Of a stretch of 14,908 nucleotides of DNA, positions 1 through 7,578 are shown piece after piece. This stretch comes from Thermomucor indicae-seudaticae (lineage: Eukaryota > Mucoromycota > Mucoromycetes > Mucorales > Lichtheimiaceae). The translations under genes were made by a program, and so were the position numbers. The stretch lies in the NCBI GenBank assembly GCA_000787465.1, contig JSYX01000199.1, positions 1 to 14,908 on the forward strand. Reading direction: 5' to 3'. The notes beneath the pieces were generated by a model. The model was given only the letters and a program-made list of their open reading frames with translations, searched no databases and was not told the origin of the DNA. The stretch's first letter is position 1; each line of letters starts with the position of its first letter.

Positions 1-1068
1 ATGTTCATTGCATTGCTATACACTTGTGTTCCTGAATTCCCTGCAATCGTGCCGACCAATAATAGTGACGGGCCAGTGCGACATTACTATATCTCGCCCG
101 GATGGCAGCCTGTTGCAAATTAATGAAATGCATCCCGCTTATGTATATTTGTGATAGCCCGCTTTGGTGAATCGTATTCGGAAGTAGTTGGAAGGCGTGG
201 AAGAGAATCGAGGCTGAAAATATGGCCATCAGGCGGTTGACCGGGCTTGACTCGCCTACTCTTTTGGGGACCAAGAACTACGAAGAACCTAATCTATAAT
301 TGGAGGTCATTGGAACCCGTAAGTGTCATCGTTACAAACAGGAATGATTTTTCTTTAAGCCGTGGGATCGAAGTTTATTGAGATAGGAGAAGGCTTCTCT
401 TATTTCCCGTTGCAGGAGAAGTTTAGTGACTTCTGCAAGTACAGTGGTCAAGGTGACCTTTAACGAGCAGCAGCATAATACGTACCTAGAAGTATGTTGC
501 CTGCCACTGCTACGCTTAAATAGAACTCGGTATCTTTGGCAACTAGCGTCCTATCACTGATACCGACGCAGACGTTCTCGACTGTCATGCAAAAAGCCAG
601 AGGCAGTCCATGAAAGAACCTTGGGGTCGTCCTCGAAAAAGCCGCGAGGTCGTCCTCGCAAATATCCGAAGAAATAACGTCTTCGAAATAATATTAATAA
701 AGCAAATAGCCATTTGCTCGTTCATTATCTGACATCTTATCTAAAAAGTTTTGTTTCATTTATGGAACTGCTTGCCTCATCTGATGGCTGGATTGGATAA
801 TGCCGATCGCGGCTGTTACTTCGCCAACCAGCAGCCCAAGGGAAGCACGACTCCACAACTCCCATCCAACAACATCGAAACGGCATGCAAATGATGCAAG
901 AATACGCACTTGCGCTACGATGAATCACCAGCTTGTCAAGGTTTTCGTTGTGCAAACAATAAAAGCTTAATAAGGTTCGACTTCGACACAGCTTTGGATT
1001 AGCGGAGTGGTTCCGCTGAAGACGATCAAATTTGCCACAATTCAAAGCCAAAACAAGCCTTTAAAAGC
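1..1068. other. Region upstream of mS41 without an intact gene
   Basis: No complete gene, tRNA or recognisable transposon was seen on either strand. The longest open frames here (minus strand 5-274 and 737-1051) have no recognisable motif, no splice pattern and no family resemblance. A broken plus-strand frame at 561-1002 is listed separately as a possible relic. The last part must carry the mS41 promoter, but no clear TATA element was seen. Confidence 0.6.
561..1002 (+). pseudogene. Possible decayed AT-hook / Cys-rich reading frame
   Basis: Two direct copies of GGTCGTCCTCG (625-635 and 648-658) each encode a GRPRK AT-hook core, but in different frames because they lie 23 bp apart. The first reads from ATG 610 as MKEPWGRPRKSR and stops near 732. 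The second reads PRGRPRKYPKK and stops at 675-677. In the first frame, 784-1002 is open for 71 codons apart from one TGA at 892-894. The part after it is Cys-rich (CKNTHLRYDE, then C-x4-C in ACQGFRCANN). Seen: these frames and breaks. Inferred: they may be the decayed remains of a DNA-binding or transposon-derived protein. Chance is a real alternative, and no family was recognised. Confidence 0.2.
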
Positions 1069-1572
1069 ATGTTCGCCACACTTCGAACCGTCGCTACAAG
1101 AGGTGTTCGATTAGCCCACACTGAAGCAGCTTCCTCTGTTCCGGCGCCAAGAGGTAATTAAACATACGGTTGCGAACGTTCTCGAAATACTGAGACTGTC
1201 GTGCGATTCAAGGCAACATCAAGGATGTCGCAGACTTTATGAAAGCCATTGGTCGGGATTGTGAAGAGTTCGCCAGCAAGTTTGAGGTAACAAATTATGC
1301 TCTCAAAGCTCTCCTTGAGAAGCTAACCTATCGCAGACATGGGAAAGCCTGTTTACAACAGACAGTCGCACAATGCGGAATGAAATGGGCATACCCACAA
1401 GACAGAGAAAGTATGTCGGCAAACGTTGTGTATGTGGCACCCCTGGAATTATGTGCACGCTAACACGTAATACTGTTCTGGCATCAGATACATCTTGGCA
1501 TGGCGTGAATTTTATAAACAAGGAAAGGAACTCCACAAAGTGCCTCTTCCAAAACCCAAGAAGAAGAAATAA
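1069..1572 (+). CDS. Mitochondrial small ribosomal subunit protein mS41 (IGR motif)
   Basis: Four exons: 1069-1153, 1213-1286, 1337-1410 and 1488-1572, giving 105 aa. All introns (59, 50 and 77 nt) are GT..AG, and every join keeps frame. The N-terminus MFATLRTVATRGVRLAHTE is Arg-rich, Ser/Thr-rich and free of acidic residues until its end, as in mitochondrial presequences. Exon 2 carries the IGR motif (DVADFMKAIGRDCEEFASKF). Exon 3 continues with TWESLF and GIPTRQRKYI, and exon 4 with LAWREFYKQG and a Lys-rich tail. This order is that of the mS41/Fyv4 family, a component of the mitoribosomal small subunit. Yeast Fyv4 is somewhat longer, so this is a compact version. The 3' end faces the Rieske gene. 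The stop codon lies inside an AATAAA. Family assignment is firm; the start is chosen as the only ATG giving a presequence. Confidence 0.92.
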
Positions 1573-1573
1573 A
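1568..1573 (+). terminator. AATAAA overlapping the mS41 stop codon
   Basis: The TAA stop (1570-1572) is embedded in AATAAA. A second AATAAA lies at 1620-1625, 48 nt after the stop and 10 nt before the stop of the convergent Rieske gene. The downstream copy is the more usual distance for a polyadenylation signal, so it is the likelier functional one. Confidence 0.4.
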
Positions 1574-1619
1574 GCATTCAACGAAAAAAAGTATGTACGA
1601 TACGTCCACCAATGATGAT

Positions 1620-1625
1620 AATAAA
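1620..1625 (+). terminator. Likely polyadenylation signal of mS41
   Basis: AATAAA on the plus strand, 48 nt past the mS41 stop. Cleavage would fall 10-30 nt further on, inside the 3' coding end of the convergent Rieske gene, so the two transcripts probably overlap in antisense. Confidence 0.45.
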
Positions 1626-1634
1626 CACAACGAA

Positions 1635-2943
1635 TTACCAGTCGTTCACTTTGCAAGGGTGAACCGTTCGTCCCTTGGATCCAATACCAGGACCATCCAA
1701 ACCGAACGACCAGTTATGCTTTGTACAGACTAGCGTGTTACCGAGTACTTGTCCCCATGTTGACAAATCGACGCCTTTATGTGGACAAAAGCGATCGCAT
1801 TCATATACTTGCCCAGAGGAGGTTCGAACGCGGATCCTGTTATTGCTAACAGGTTTAATTGGCCGACCACTGAAGACTGGTTGGGTGGCCTTTGCTTCTT
1901 CCTTGTCACTGTCACTGCTTGAACTCTCTGATGACGAAGAATCACTACTACCGCTACTGCTGGTTGAATTATTTTTCTTTGCTGATTCAGTAGAAGCTTC
2001 AAGCACCAGCGCTTCATTCGAAAACGAAACAGATTTCTTGGGACTACTAGACGAAGCTTCAGGCTCTTTTCGCAAGTCGCTTGTAAAACCGGCGTCGATT
2101 GATCCATTGCGAATTGTGTTGCGGATAGTTTCTGGGTCTTGGCTGAGTGCCTCATCGTTCGCTAATGATAGCAAACTCCCTTCAGAAACTGGATATCCAC
2201 CGCCTATTCGTGTTGGCGTGACAGGCTCTCCGACCATCTGATACTTCTTCTTCTTCTTGTCTTTCTTTTTCATCTTCCTTTTCTCCTTTTCTTTCAACCT
2301 GTCAATACTGTCATAACCTATCAAAGCGTCACCGTTACATAGATGGACCTGTAAAAGGACTTATAACAGAACTTACGATCGCGTGGGTCCCACTCGGGGT
2401 CTACTGCTGCACGGAGTAAATCTCTCACAATTGGCAGTAACTCGATGACCTGAATACGAACGGCATAAGAGCAGAACTAAGGTAACACAAAGGATACCGT
2501 CGAGTTACGTATACTTACGGTCCAACTATGATTCGATAGTGCACGTAAATCACGAACCTAAGGCAGCAGTAAGCATAGAGTGAGAGGGAAAATAGGGGGG
2601 GGAACATACAAAATGCAAACGGTTCTTTTCCAGCACTTCCAGGTCATGACTGATTTCTGCATCAGTCCATGATCGCTCTTTGCCGATTTGCTCCAGGAGA
2701 GTGGAAGCTCTCTAGTAAATGAGCTTAACGAGATGAGGTCAGGGACAATAGGACAAAAGGGCGTGCGTACCATGCTGTCGGGTATCGGTACAGGGTCGTT
2801 GCTGCCTAAAACACCGAAAACTTTCTAAGCTCTCTTCCCTTCGTGACAGACTGGGAGTTCCAATAAATGGTACCGTTCGCCGCCGAGGGCGCTGCAGCCA
2901 AGTAGTTCTCTAGTAATGAGAAGCTGCCTTTGTGTTTTCCCAT
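1635..2943 (-). CDS. Rieske [2Fe-2S] domain protein with helical N-terminus and charged linker
   Basis: Six exons on the minus strand: 2874-2943, 2771-2805, 2610-2711, 2519-2557, 2377-2449 and 1635-2317. Introns are 68, 59, 52, 69 and 59 nt, all GT..AG and in frame, giving 333 aa. Residues 1-106 look helical (STLLEQIGKERSWTDAEIS, then LRALSNHSW and ELLPIVRDLLRAAVDPEWD), vaguely like a SAM-type fold. Residues 115-131 are almost all Lys/Glu/Arg, and residues 224-243 are a Ser/Asp run. The C-terminus is a Rieske domain: C284-P-H286, 17 residues, then C304-T-K-H307, which supplies the two Cys and two His cluster ligands. The protein ends in CKVNDW, with no oxygenase or metallo-beta-lactamase domain. 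The fold implies electron transfer or redox sensing; substrate and location are unknown. The Lys-rich run could be a nuclear or nucleolar signal. No signal peptide or membrane segment is seen. Exon joins are inferred from phase and consensus. Confidence 0.87.
2241..2282 (-). repeat. CTT/TTC-rich tract encoding the Lys-rich run
   Basis: A pyrimidine-rich, imperfect CTT repeat on the plus strand reads as AAG/AAA codons on the minus strand. It encodes the basic segment (about residues 115-131) of the Rieske protein. It may be unstable in length but is in frame here. Confidence 0.7.
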
Positions 2944-3803
2944 GAGCGTACGCAATGTACAGGAAGGAAAGATAGGAGAGCGGGGATTCTGCGCCTTACA
3001 ATTTCGCCTACGTTAAAAAAAAAACGGCCTCACAAAGGCCGTAATACTTGTTATACTGCAATAACAGCAAAAGTTGTTAATATTGATGATTGAGTCTACA
3101 AGATACGTATCGTGTATTTCTTTGCGTTATGGTCTGTTTCTGGAGATACTTAGAGAGTAGTATTAAGTACTTATCCTTTTTTAAATGCACTGCTTTCAAA
3201 AGCTTGCTTTTGTGCATGTTCGTGTCGCATAATCAGTCAAGTCGCGCTAACACAGTCAAAAAGGTTTAATTTGTGCAAACTTTTGTATCAACAATGGAAA
3301 CCTGCAGAAGCAGAATCCAGCGGAAAATTCGTACAATGTATGAAGTACATATTTTGTTTCTAGCATTCAACGTTTATATGATAAAGTATCTTTTGTTACT
3401 ATTATGTGGTTAATGATAAGTGAAAGAACTAACATGGTATCAGCGATTCCAGACAAGCGCCGTTGGTACGGTACAAAGTGTTTTCTTGTCAGTCCCACAT
3501 GTAACAGAAAAGAACCGGGGAGTCCGCCTGCAATGGGGCAAAACCCTGCAAAGCAGGCTGCATAACAATAGCCATGCGCAAAACATGGAATGATCAAATC
3601 AACCGTAGAAAGAAAAAGAACACCATGATGATAGAAGCCTTTGAGCAAGGGTGATCAGCGAACACAGCGCAATGACCAACAAACCAATTTTGGACAGTGT
3701 CCCTGGAGCTCCTTGGTCCACTATCGTTAATCTCCGCGCCACTGCGCTTTTTTGTGTGGACTTTTCCATCTTCTTTTCTTTTTTAAAATACCTGTCTTTT
3801 ACA
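2944..3803. promoter_or_regulatory. Shared upstream region of the divergent Rieske and C2H2 genes
   Basis: There is no supported gene in these 860 bp. They lie between the divergent start codons at 2943 (minus) and 3804 (plus). The segment is AT-rich. It holds the hairpin/T-tract at 3015-3042, a perfect 10-bp palindrome GATACGTATC at 3102-3111, and an inverted repeat CAAAAGC-tt-GCTTTTG at 3197-3212. A T/C-rich tract runs at about 3748-3800, just before the C2H2 start, as is common in fungal leaders. An open frame at 3367-3648 on the minus strand shows no protein features. Confidence 0.6.
3015..3042 (-). terminator. Hairpin followed by T10 (terminator-like) on the minus strand
   Basis: Read on the minus strand, a perfect 7-bp stem (ACGGCCT / AGGCCGT, 5-nt loop) runs straight into ten T residues. 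This is the shape of an intrinsic terminator. In a fungus, a T run of this length could also end RNA polymerase III transcription. It sits 72 nt upstream of the Rieske start codon. No tRNA-like A or B box was seen just upstream on the minus strand, so its function is open. Confidence 0.35.
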
Positions 3804-4757
3804 ATGGCGTCTTCGCTTACCTACCAGTTGCGCAACCAATCACCGGATGATAATGCAAAGCAGACCCTGAATGTTCCTCCGACAACGACACTCCCGTCAC
3901 CGCCAAACTCATCGTATGGCGCCGATGAGGCACATGCTCGGGAAGGCGAAGTAGCAGCTACTGCAGGCAGTAGTTTTACAGACGAACCTTCGTTGACCCA
4001 TGCCGCGAGTAGTTTTGGCAGCGGTAGCATCAGCAGCGTGCGCCGCGACTCTCTCCCGACTCACTTTAATGCTCTTACTATCCAGCAGTTCTCCACGTCT
4101 CTTCCCGAGAACTATACCATCGATCACTCCTCCCCTATTCCGATCCAGTCCATGCGACGACCATCCTACACACCCAGGTCCGAGTCGCCTCTGCACCTGG
4201 CTCATTCACCTGTTTCTACTGCCACCGCCGCGGCCACCGGCGGCAGAACCATTCGTCACCGCCGACAGTCCGAATCCGGTCGACAGAGATCCCAGCAAAT
4301 CCATCGCTGCGAAGATTGCGGGAAAGTCTATAAACATCCCAACTGTCTTGCGAAGCATCGCTGGGAGCATTCCGAACAGTGGGAGATCACTAGTAAACTG
4401 CTGCTCACGAAGCATCAACAAGTTCAAATGCTGGAAGCCGCTGCTATCCTCGTCAGCATGGATTCTAGCAGAAGACGCTCACAACAAATGCAAGGAAACG
4501 AAGAGCTGTTACGAAGACAATCACAGCAACAGCAGCAGGTCGTCCAGGCAGAAAATCATCCTGTTATGAACGAAGACGGAGATGAAGAAGAGGAAGATGA
4601 ACAAACGCAGCGACAGTCCGATGACGATGACATATCGATTGATTTAGACGACGACGAAGGACCCAAGGCCGAGCAGCAGCAGCAGCAGACAGCCTCGCTA
4701 TTTGCCTTGAATGGACGCAGTACTAGACGCCGAAAACCTAATGTTTATTACTCGTAA
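3804..4757 (+). CDS. Single C2H2 zinc-finger transcription factor
   Basis: An intronless frame of 317 aa, starting at MASSLTYQ. The frame is open 51 codons further upstream, but that part overlaps a T/C-rich leader and looks like 5' UTR. One finger is visible: C169-x2-C172-x12-H185-x3-H189 (CEDCGKVYKHPNCLAKHRWE). It is followed by a well-formed helical block, LLLTKHQQVQMLEAAAILVSM, at about residues 200-220. The rest is low complexity: Ser/Thr/Pro-rich before the finger, then Gln-rich stretches, acidic runs (EEEEDE, DDDD, DLDDDE) and a basic C-terminus (STRRRKP). The role is most likely nuclear gene regulation, with the acidic and Gln-rich parts as activation regions. The HPNCLAKHRWEH finger followed by a KHQQVQ-type helix is a combination known from fungal C2H2 proteins. 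Target genes cannot be told from the sequence. Confidence 0.9.
   Translation: MASSLTYQLRNQSPDDNAKQTLNVPPTTTLPSPPNSSYGADEAHAREGEVAATAGSSFTDEPSLTHAASSFGSGSISSVRRDSLPTHFNALTIQQFSTSLPENYTIDHSSPIPIQSMRRPSYTPRSESPLHLAHSPVSTATAAATGGRTIRHRRQSESGRQRSQQIHRCEDCGKVYKHPNCLAKHRWEHSEQWEITSKLLLTKHQQVQMLEAAAILVSMDSSRRRSQQMQGNEELLRRQSQQQQQVVQAENHPVMNEDGDEEEEDEQTQRQSDDDDISIDLDDDEGPKAEQQQQQTASLFALNGRSTRRRKPNVYYS
4674..4688 (+). repeat. (CAG)5 run encoding polyglutamine
   Basis: Five perfect CAG codons near the C-terminus of the C2H2 protein, encoding QQQQQ. Mixed CAA/CAG Gln runs occur further upstream near 4510-4540. Such tracts vary in length between strains. Confidence 0.85.
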
Positions 4758-4797
4758 ACCAGCTTCTGGTGTAAAATTTTGAGCCCTATTTTGGAAC

Positions 4798-4803
4798 AAT
4801 AAA
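4798..4803 (+). terminator. Polyadenylation signal of the C2H2 gene
   Basis: A perfect AATAAA 40 nt after the stop codon of the C2H2 gene, at the usual distance for a 3' processing signal. Confidence 0.6.
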
Positions 4804-4996
4804 GACTTATAAAGTAATGCAGTATGGATGATGACTGTTGTATGATTACTGGGTGTATCAAACATGAGTAAACTCCTAGCATAGCTTTATTTGGTTGCGA
4901 GAAGAAATGTGGTTCTAATAAAAACGATTGCAATCAACTGGCAACATAGCACGCTTTGTGGGAACAGGTCCCTTTTTGCCTCGACAGCTTGCTTGG

Positions 4997-5170
4997 TTAC
5001 AGGATCATGGTGTCAATGCGAAGGCCGAGAAAATTAGGCTTCTTTGCACTTGTTAAAAGCGAGACAAGTTCGGCAGCTTTAACGCCCTTCACGGCAATGG
5101 CATGCTTGCAGCATAAATGCTTAAGGCTCTCCAAGTAGATGAACTTCTGGAATTTGATTGGTTTGTGGGA
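4997..5170 (-). pseudogene. Possible relic of a leucine-rich (F-box/LRR-like) protein
   Basis: A minus-strand frame of 57 codons lies between two stops (TGA at 5171-5173, TAA at 4997-4999) and has no suitable start. It reads as patterned protein, with IYLESLKHLCC, VKAAELVSLL and NFLGLRID. The Leu spacing resembles the leucine-rich repeats of F-box proteins. The same frame upstream of the TGA is also short and open. This may be a decayed fragment now lying within the TRP5 promoter, or a chance open frame. Confidence 0.22.
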
Positions 5171-5200
5171 TCACGGCTTTCCGGAGTTAAACAAGCTTTG

Positions 5201-5206
5201 GAGTCA
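5201..5206 (-). promoter_or_regulatory. Candidate Gcn4/CPC1-type site upstream of TRP5
   Basis: GAGTCA on the plus strand (TGACTC on the minus) lies 87 bp before the TRP5 start. It matches six of seven bases of the TGAGTCA element bound by Gcn4/CPC1-type bZIP factors, which activate amino-acid biosynthesis genes in many fungi. A single 6-mer can occur by chance; its position and the target pathway make it worth noting. Confidence 0.35.
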
Positions 5207-5292
5207 CATCCTTGGAGTTTTAAAAAAAATAAAAAGATCGACTCTTGATACTTTTTTCCTTCTTTCGCCTTTCAAAAACCAACGTTATTACC

Positions 5293-7578
5293 ATGTCTGC
5301 TGGTCTTCGTCAAGCATTTGCCGGAGCGAAGGCTGAAAGTAAGTGAAGTGGAAGAAAAGCATACGAATACAGAGTTGACCTGTTCCTTCGTAAGACCGTC
5401 CTGCATTTGTCACGTTTATTACGGCCGGTTACCCAGAGCCACGACAGACGGTGGATATCTTGCTCGCACTTCAACGCGGTGGTTCAGATGTTATTGAACT
5501 CGGTAGGCTCTAATTGCGGCTCTGTTTTCGTGTGGCATGTATGTTGATCGATTCGCTGCAGGTATTCCTTTTACGGATCCTTTGGCAGATGGTCCTACCA
5601 TTCAATATTCCAACAGTGTGAGTGGACTGATAGCTATCCATATATCTGTGGCCGCTGGCCTGATTGCCTCTTCCTTCAGGAATCGCTCAAACATAAAACG
5701 GATATTAAAATGTGCCTGACGATGGTCCGCGAGGCACGTTCCAAAGGTCTAACAGTCCCTGTGGTATTCATGGGATACTACAATCCTGTTCTGGCTTACG
5801 GCGAAGAGGCGATTGTCCGAGACTGTAAGGAGGCAGGCGTGAATGGTTACATTATTGTCGACCTGCCGCCTGAAGAATCAGCTACTTTCCGCGGCTATTG
5901 CTACAAGTACGGCATGTCCTACGTTCCTCTCATTGCGCCATCGACAACCGACAGCCGAATTCCTCTGCTGACTGAAATCGCAGACTCATTCATCTACGTT
6001 GTCTCGCGCCTGGGTGTGACTGGTGTGAGCAAAGACGTCAACAAAGAGCTGCCTGCCCTTTTGGACCGCATCAAGAAGCATGCAAAGGTACCACTGGCAG
6101 TCGGTTTCGGTGTCTCGACGCGGGAGCACTTTGAACTTGTTGGTTCACATGCGGAGGGTGTTGTGATCGGATCACGAATCATTACGGTGATTAAAGAAGC
6201 TGTTGAAGCTAACGCGGATGTTGCGGAGCGAGTGGAGCAGTACGCGTCCGAAGTGTGCGGCCGGAAGGCTGTTGTGGAGCTGGAAGCTGCAAAGACACAG
6301 CCGCAAGCTGATTTGGAAGTTAGCGACGTGGCTGGCACCGGAATCGTCGTGGACAAGAAGATTGAGAGCTTTTACGAGTTGGCAACACGATTTGGCGACT
6401 TTGGTGGTGCGTATGTGCCTGAAGTATTGGTCGACTGTCTGTCTCAGTTGGAACGTTGTTTTATCGACGCCATCAATGATCCCGCTTTCAACGCCGAGTT
6501 CGAATCTTACTATGACTACATTTCGCGCCCTTCCCGTTTGCAACTGGCTGATCGCTTGACAGAATATGCTGGCGGTGCTCGCATCTGGTTAAAGCGTGAA
6601 GATCTCAACCACACTGGCTCTCACAAAATCAATAACGCCGTGGGTCAAATTTTGCTCGCCAAGCGCTTGGGCAAGAAGCGTATCATTGCTGAGACAGGCG
6701 CTGGTCAGCATGGTGTGGCCACAGCGACAGTTTGCGCCAAGTTCGGCATGGAATGCGTGGTGTACATGGGCGAAGAAGATTGCCGGCGCCAAGCCTTGAA
6801 CGTGTTCCGCATGCGTATGCTGGGCGCCACCGTGGTTCCTGTCAAGAGCGGCTCGAGAACGCTCAAGGATGCCATTAACGAAGCCATGCGTGACTGGGTG
6901 ACCAACGTCTCAACAACCCATTACCTGGTGGGTTCGGCCATTGGTCCCCATCCTTTCCCGATGATCGTGCGCCATTTCCAGTCTGTCATCGGTAGAGAGA
7001 CAAAGGCGCAGTTGATGGAGAAGGCAGGCAAGCTTCCCGACGTTGTCATGGCATGCGTTGGCGGTGGTTCAAACGCAATTGGCATGTTCCATCCTTTTGT
7101 GGAAGACAAGTCTGTTCGCATCATTGGTGTTGAGGCCGGTGGCAATGGTGTGGATACTGAATTCCATTCGGCGACCTTAAGCAAAGGCACACCAGGTGTA
7201 TTGCATGGCACTCGGACTTACTTGCTTCAGGATGAAAAGGGTCAGATCGTCGAAACTCACTCTGTCAGCGCTGGTCTGGATTACCCTGGTGTTGGCCCTG
7301 AACATGCTTACTTGAAAGATTCGGGTAGAGCAGAGTACCGCGTAGCCGACGACGCTCAAGCTTTGATCGGTTTCCGGCAGCTGACCCAGCTGGAGGGCAT
7401 CATTCCGGCCTTGGAATCATCACACGCTTTATACCATGCGATTGCTCTGGCTCGTGAGCTTCCAAAGGACAGGGATATCGTGGTTTGTCTGTCCGGAAGA
7501 GGAGACAAAGATATGCACACTGTTGCCGAAGTTTTGCCTGAATTGGGTCCCAAGATTGGCTGGGATTTGCGCTTCTAA
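5293..7578 (+). CDS. TRP5: Tryptophan synthase, fused alpha and beta subunits
   Basis: Four exons: 5293-5338, 5395-5502, 5562-5617 and 5680-7578, giving 702 aa, close to yeast Trp5 (707). Introns of 56, 59 and 62 nt are all in the first 70 codons. The alpha half splits indole-3-glycerol phosphate to indole. Its catalytic acids are visible as E50 (DVIELG) and D61 ([10 protein letters not shown]). After a linker (about residues 275-305), the beta half condenses indole with L-serine. It has the PLP lysine K386 ([12 protein letters not shown]), the phosphate-binding GGGSNAIG loop, and the closing [10 protein letters not shown]. All key residues are present and there is no frameshift, so the enzyme should be active as a cytosolic homodimer in the last two steps of tryptophan synthesis. 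The start gives a short N-terminus ([13 protein letters not shown]) matching the family. General amino-acid control is suggested by the upstream GAGTCA. Confidence 0.98.

Larger units (their letters stand above)
4758..5292. promoter_or_regulatory. Intergenic region and TRP5 promoter
   Basis: This region holds the 3' UTR of the C2H2 gene, then the TRP5 upstream region. Just before the TRP5 start are an A-rich stretch (about 5222-5236) and a T/C-rich leader (about 5250-5275), both typical of fungal promoters. A GAGTCA motif and a minus-strand open stretch are listed separately. The plus-strand frames at 4956-5138 and 5139-5336 show no family features. Confidence 0.6.

Noticed and set aside
973..985. 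tRNA-like T-loop sequence (AGGTTCGACTTCG)
   Set aside because: No acceptor stem, anticodon arm or D-loop can be paired around it.
1239..1463. 74-aa plus-strand open frame
   Set aside because: It reads through an intron of mS41. The spliced frame recovers the IGR family sequence on both sides.
1675..2241. 188-aa plus-strand open frame
   Set aside because: It is antisense to the last exon of the Rieske gene. Its Leu/Ser runs mirror the Ser/Asp and Lys codons on the true strand.
2806..2873. Apparent frameshift in the first exon of the Rieske gene (frame runs on as NGTIYWNSQ...)
   Set aside because: A 68-nt intron (GTACC...TTTTAG) with correct phase joins AAN to GSND without any error, so no frameshift is needed.
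4000..4569. 189-aa frame overlapping the C2H2 gene
   Set aside because: It is a shifted-frame shadow of a low-complexity coding region (Ser/Leu/Pro runs). The zinc finger is in the other frame.
6172..7211. Several minus-strand open frames across TRP5
   Set aside because: They are antisense shadows of a strongly conserved coding region.
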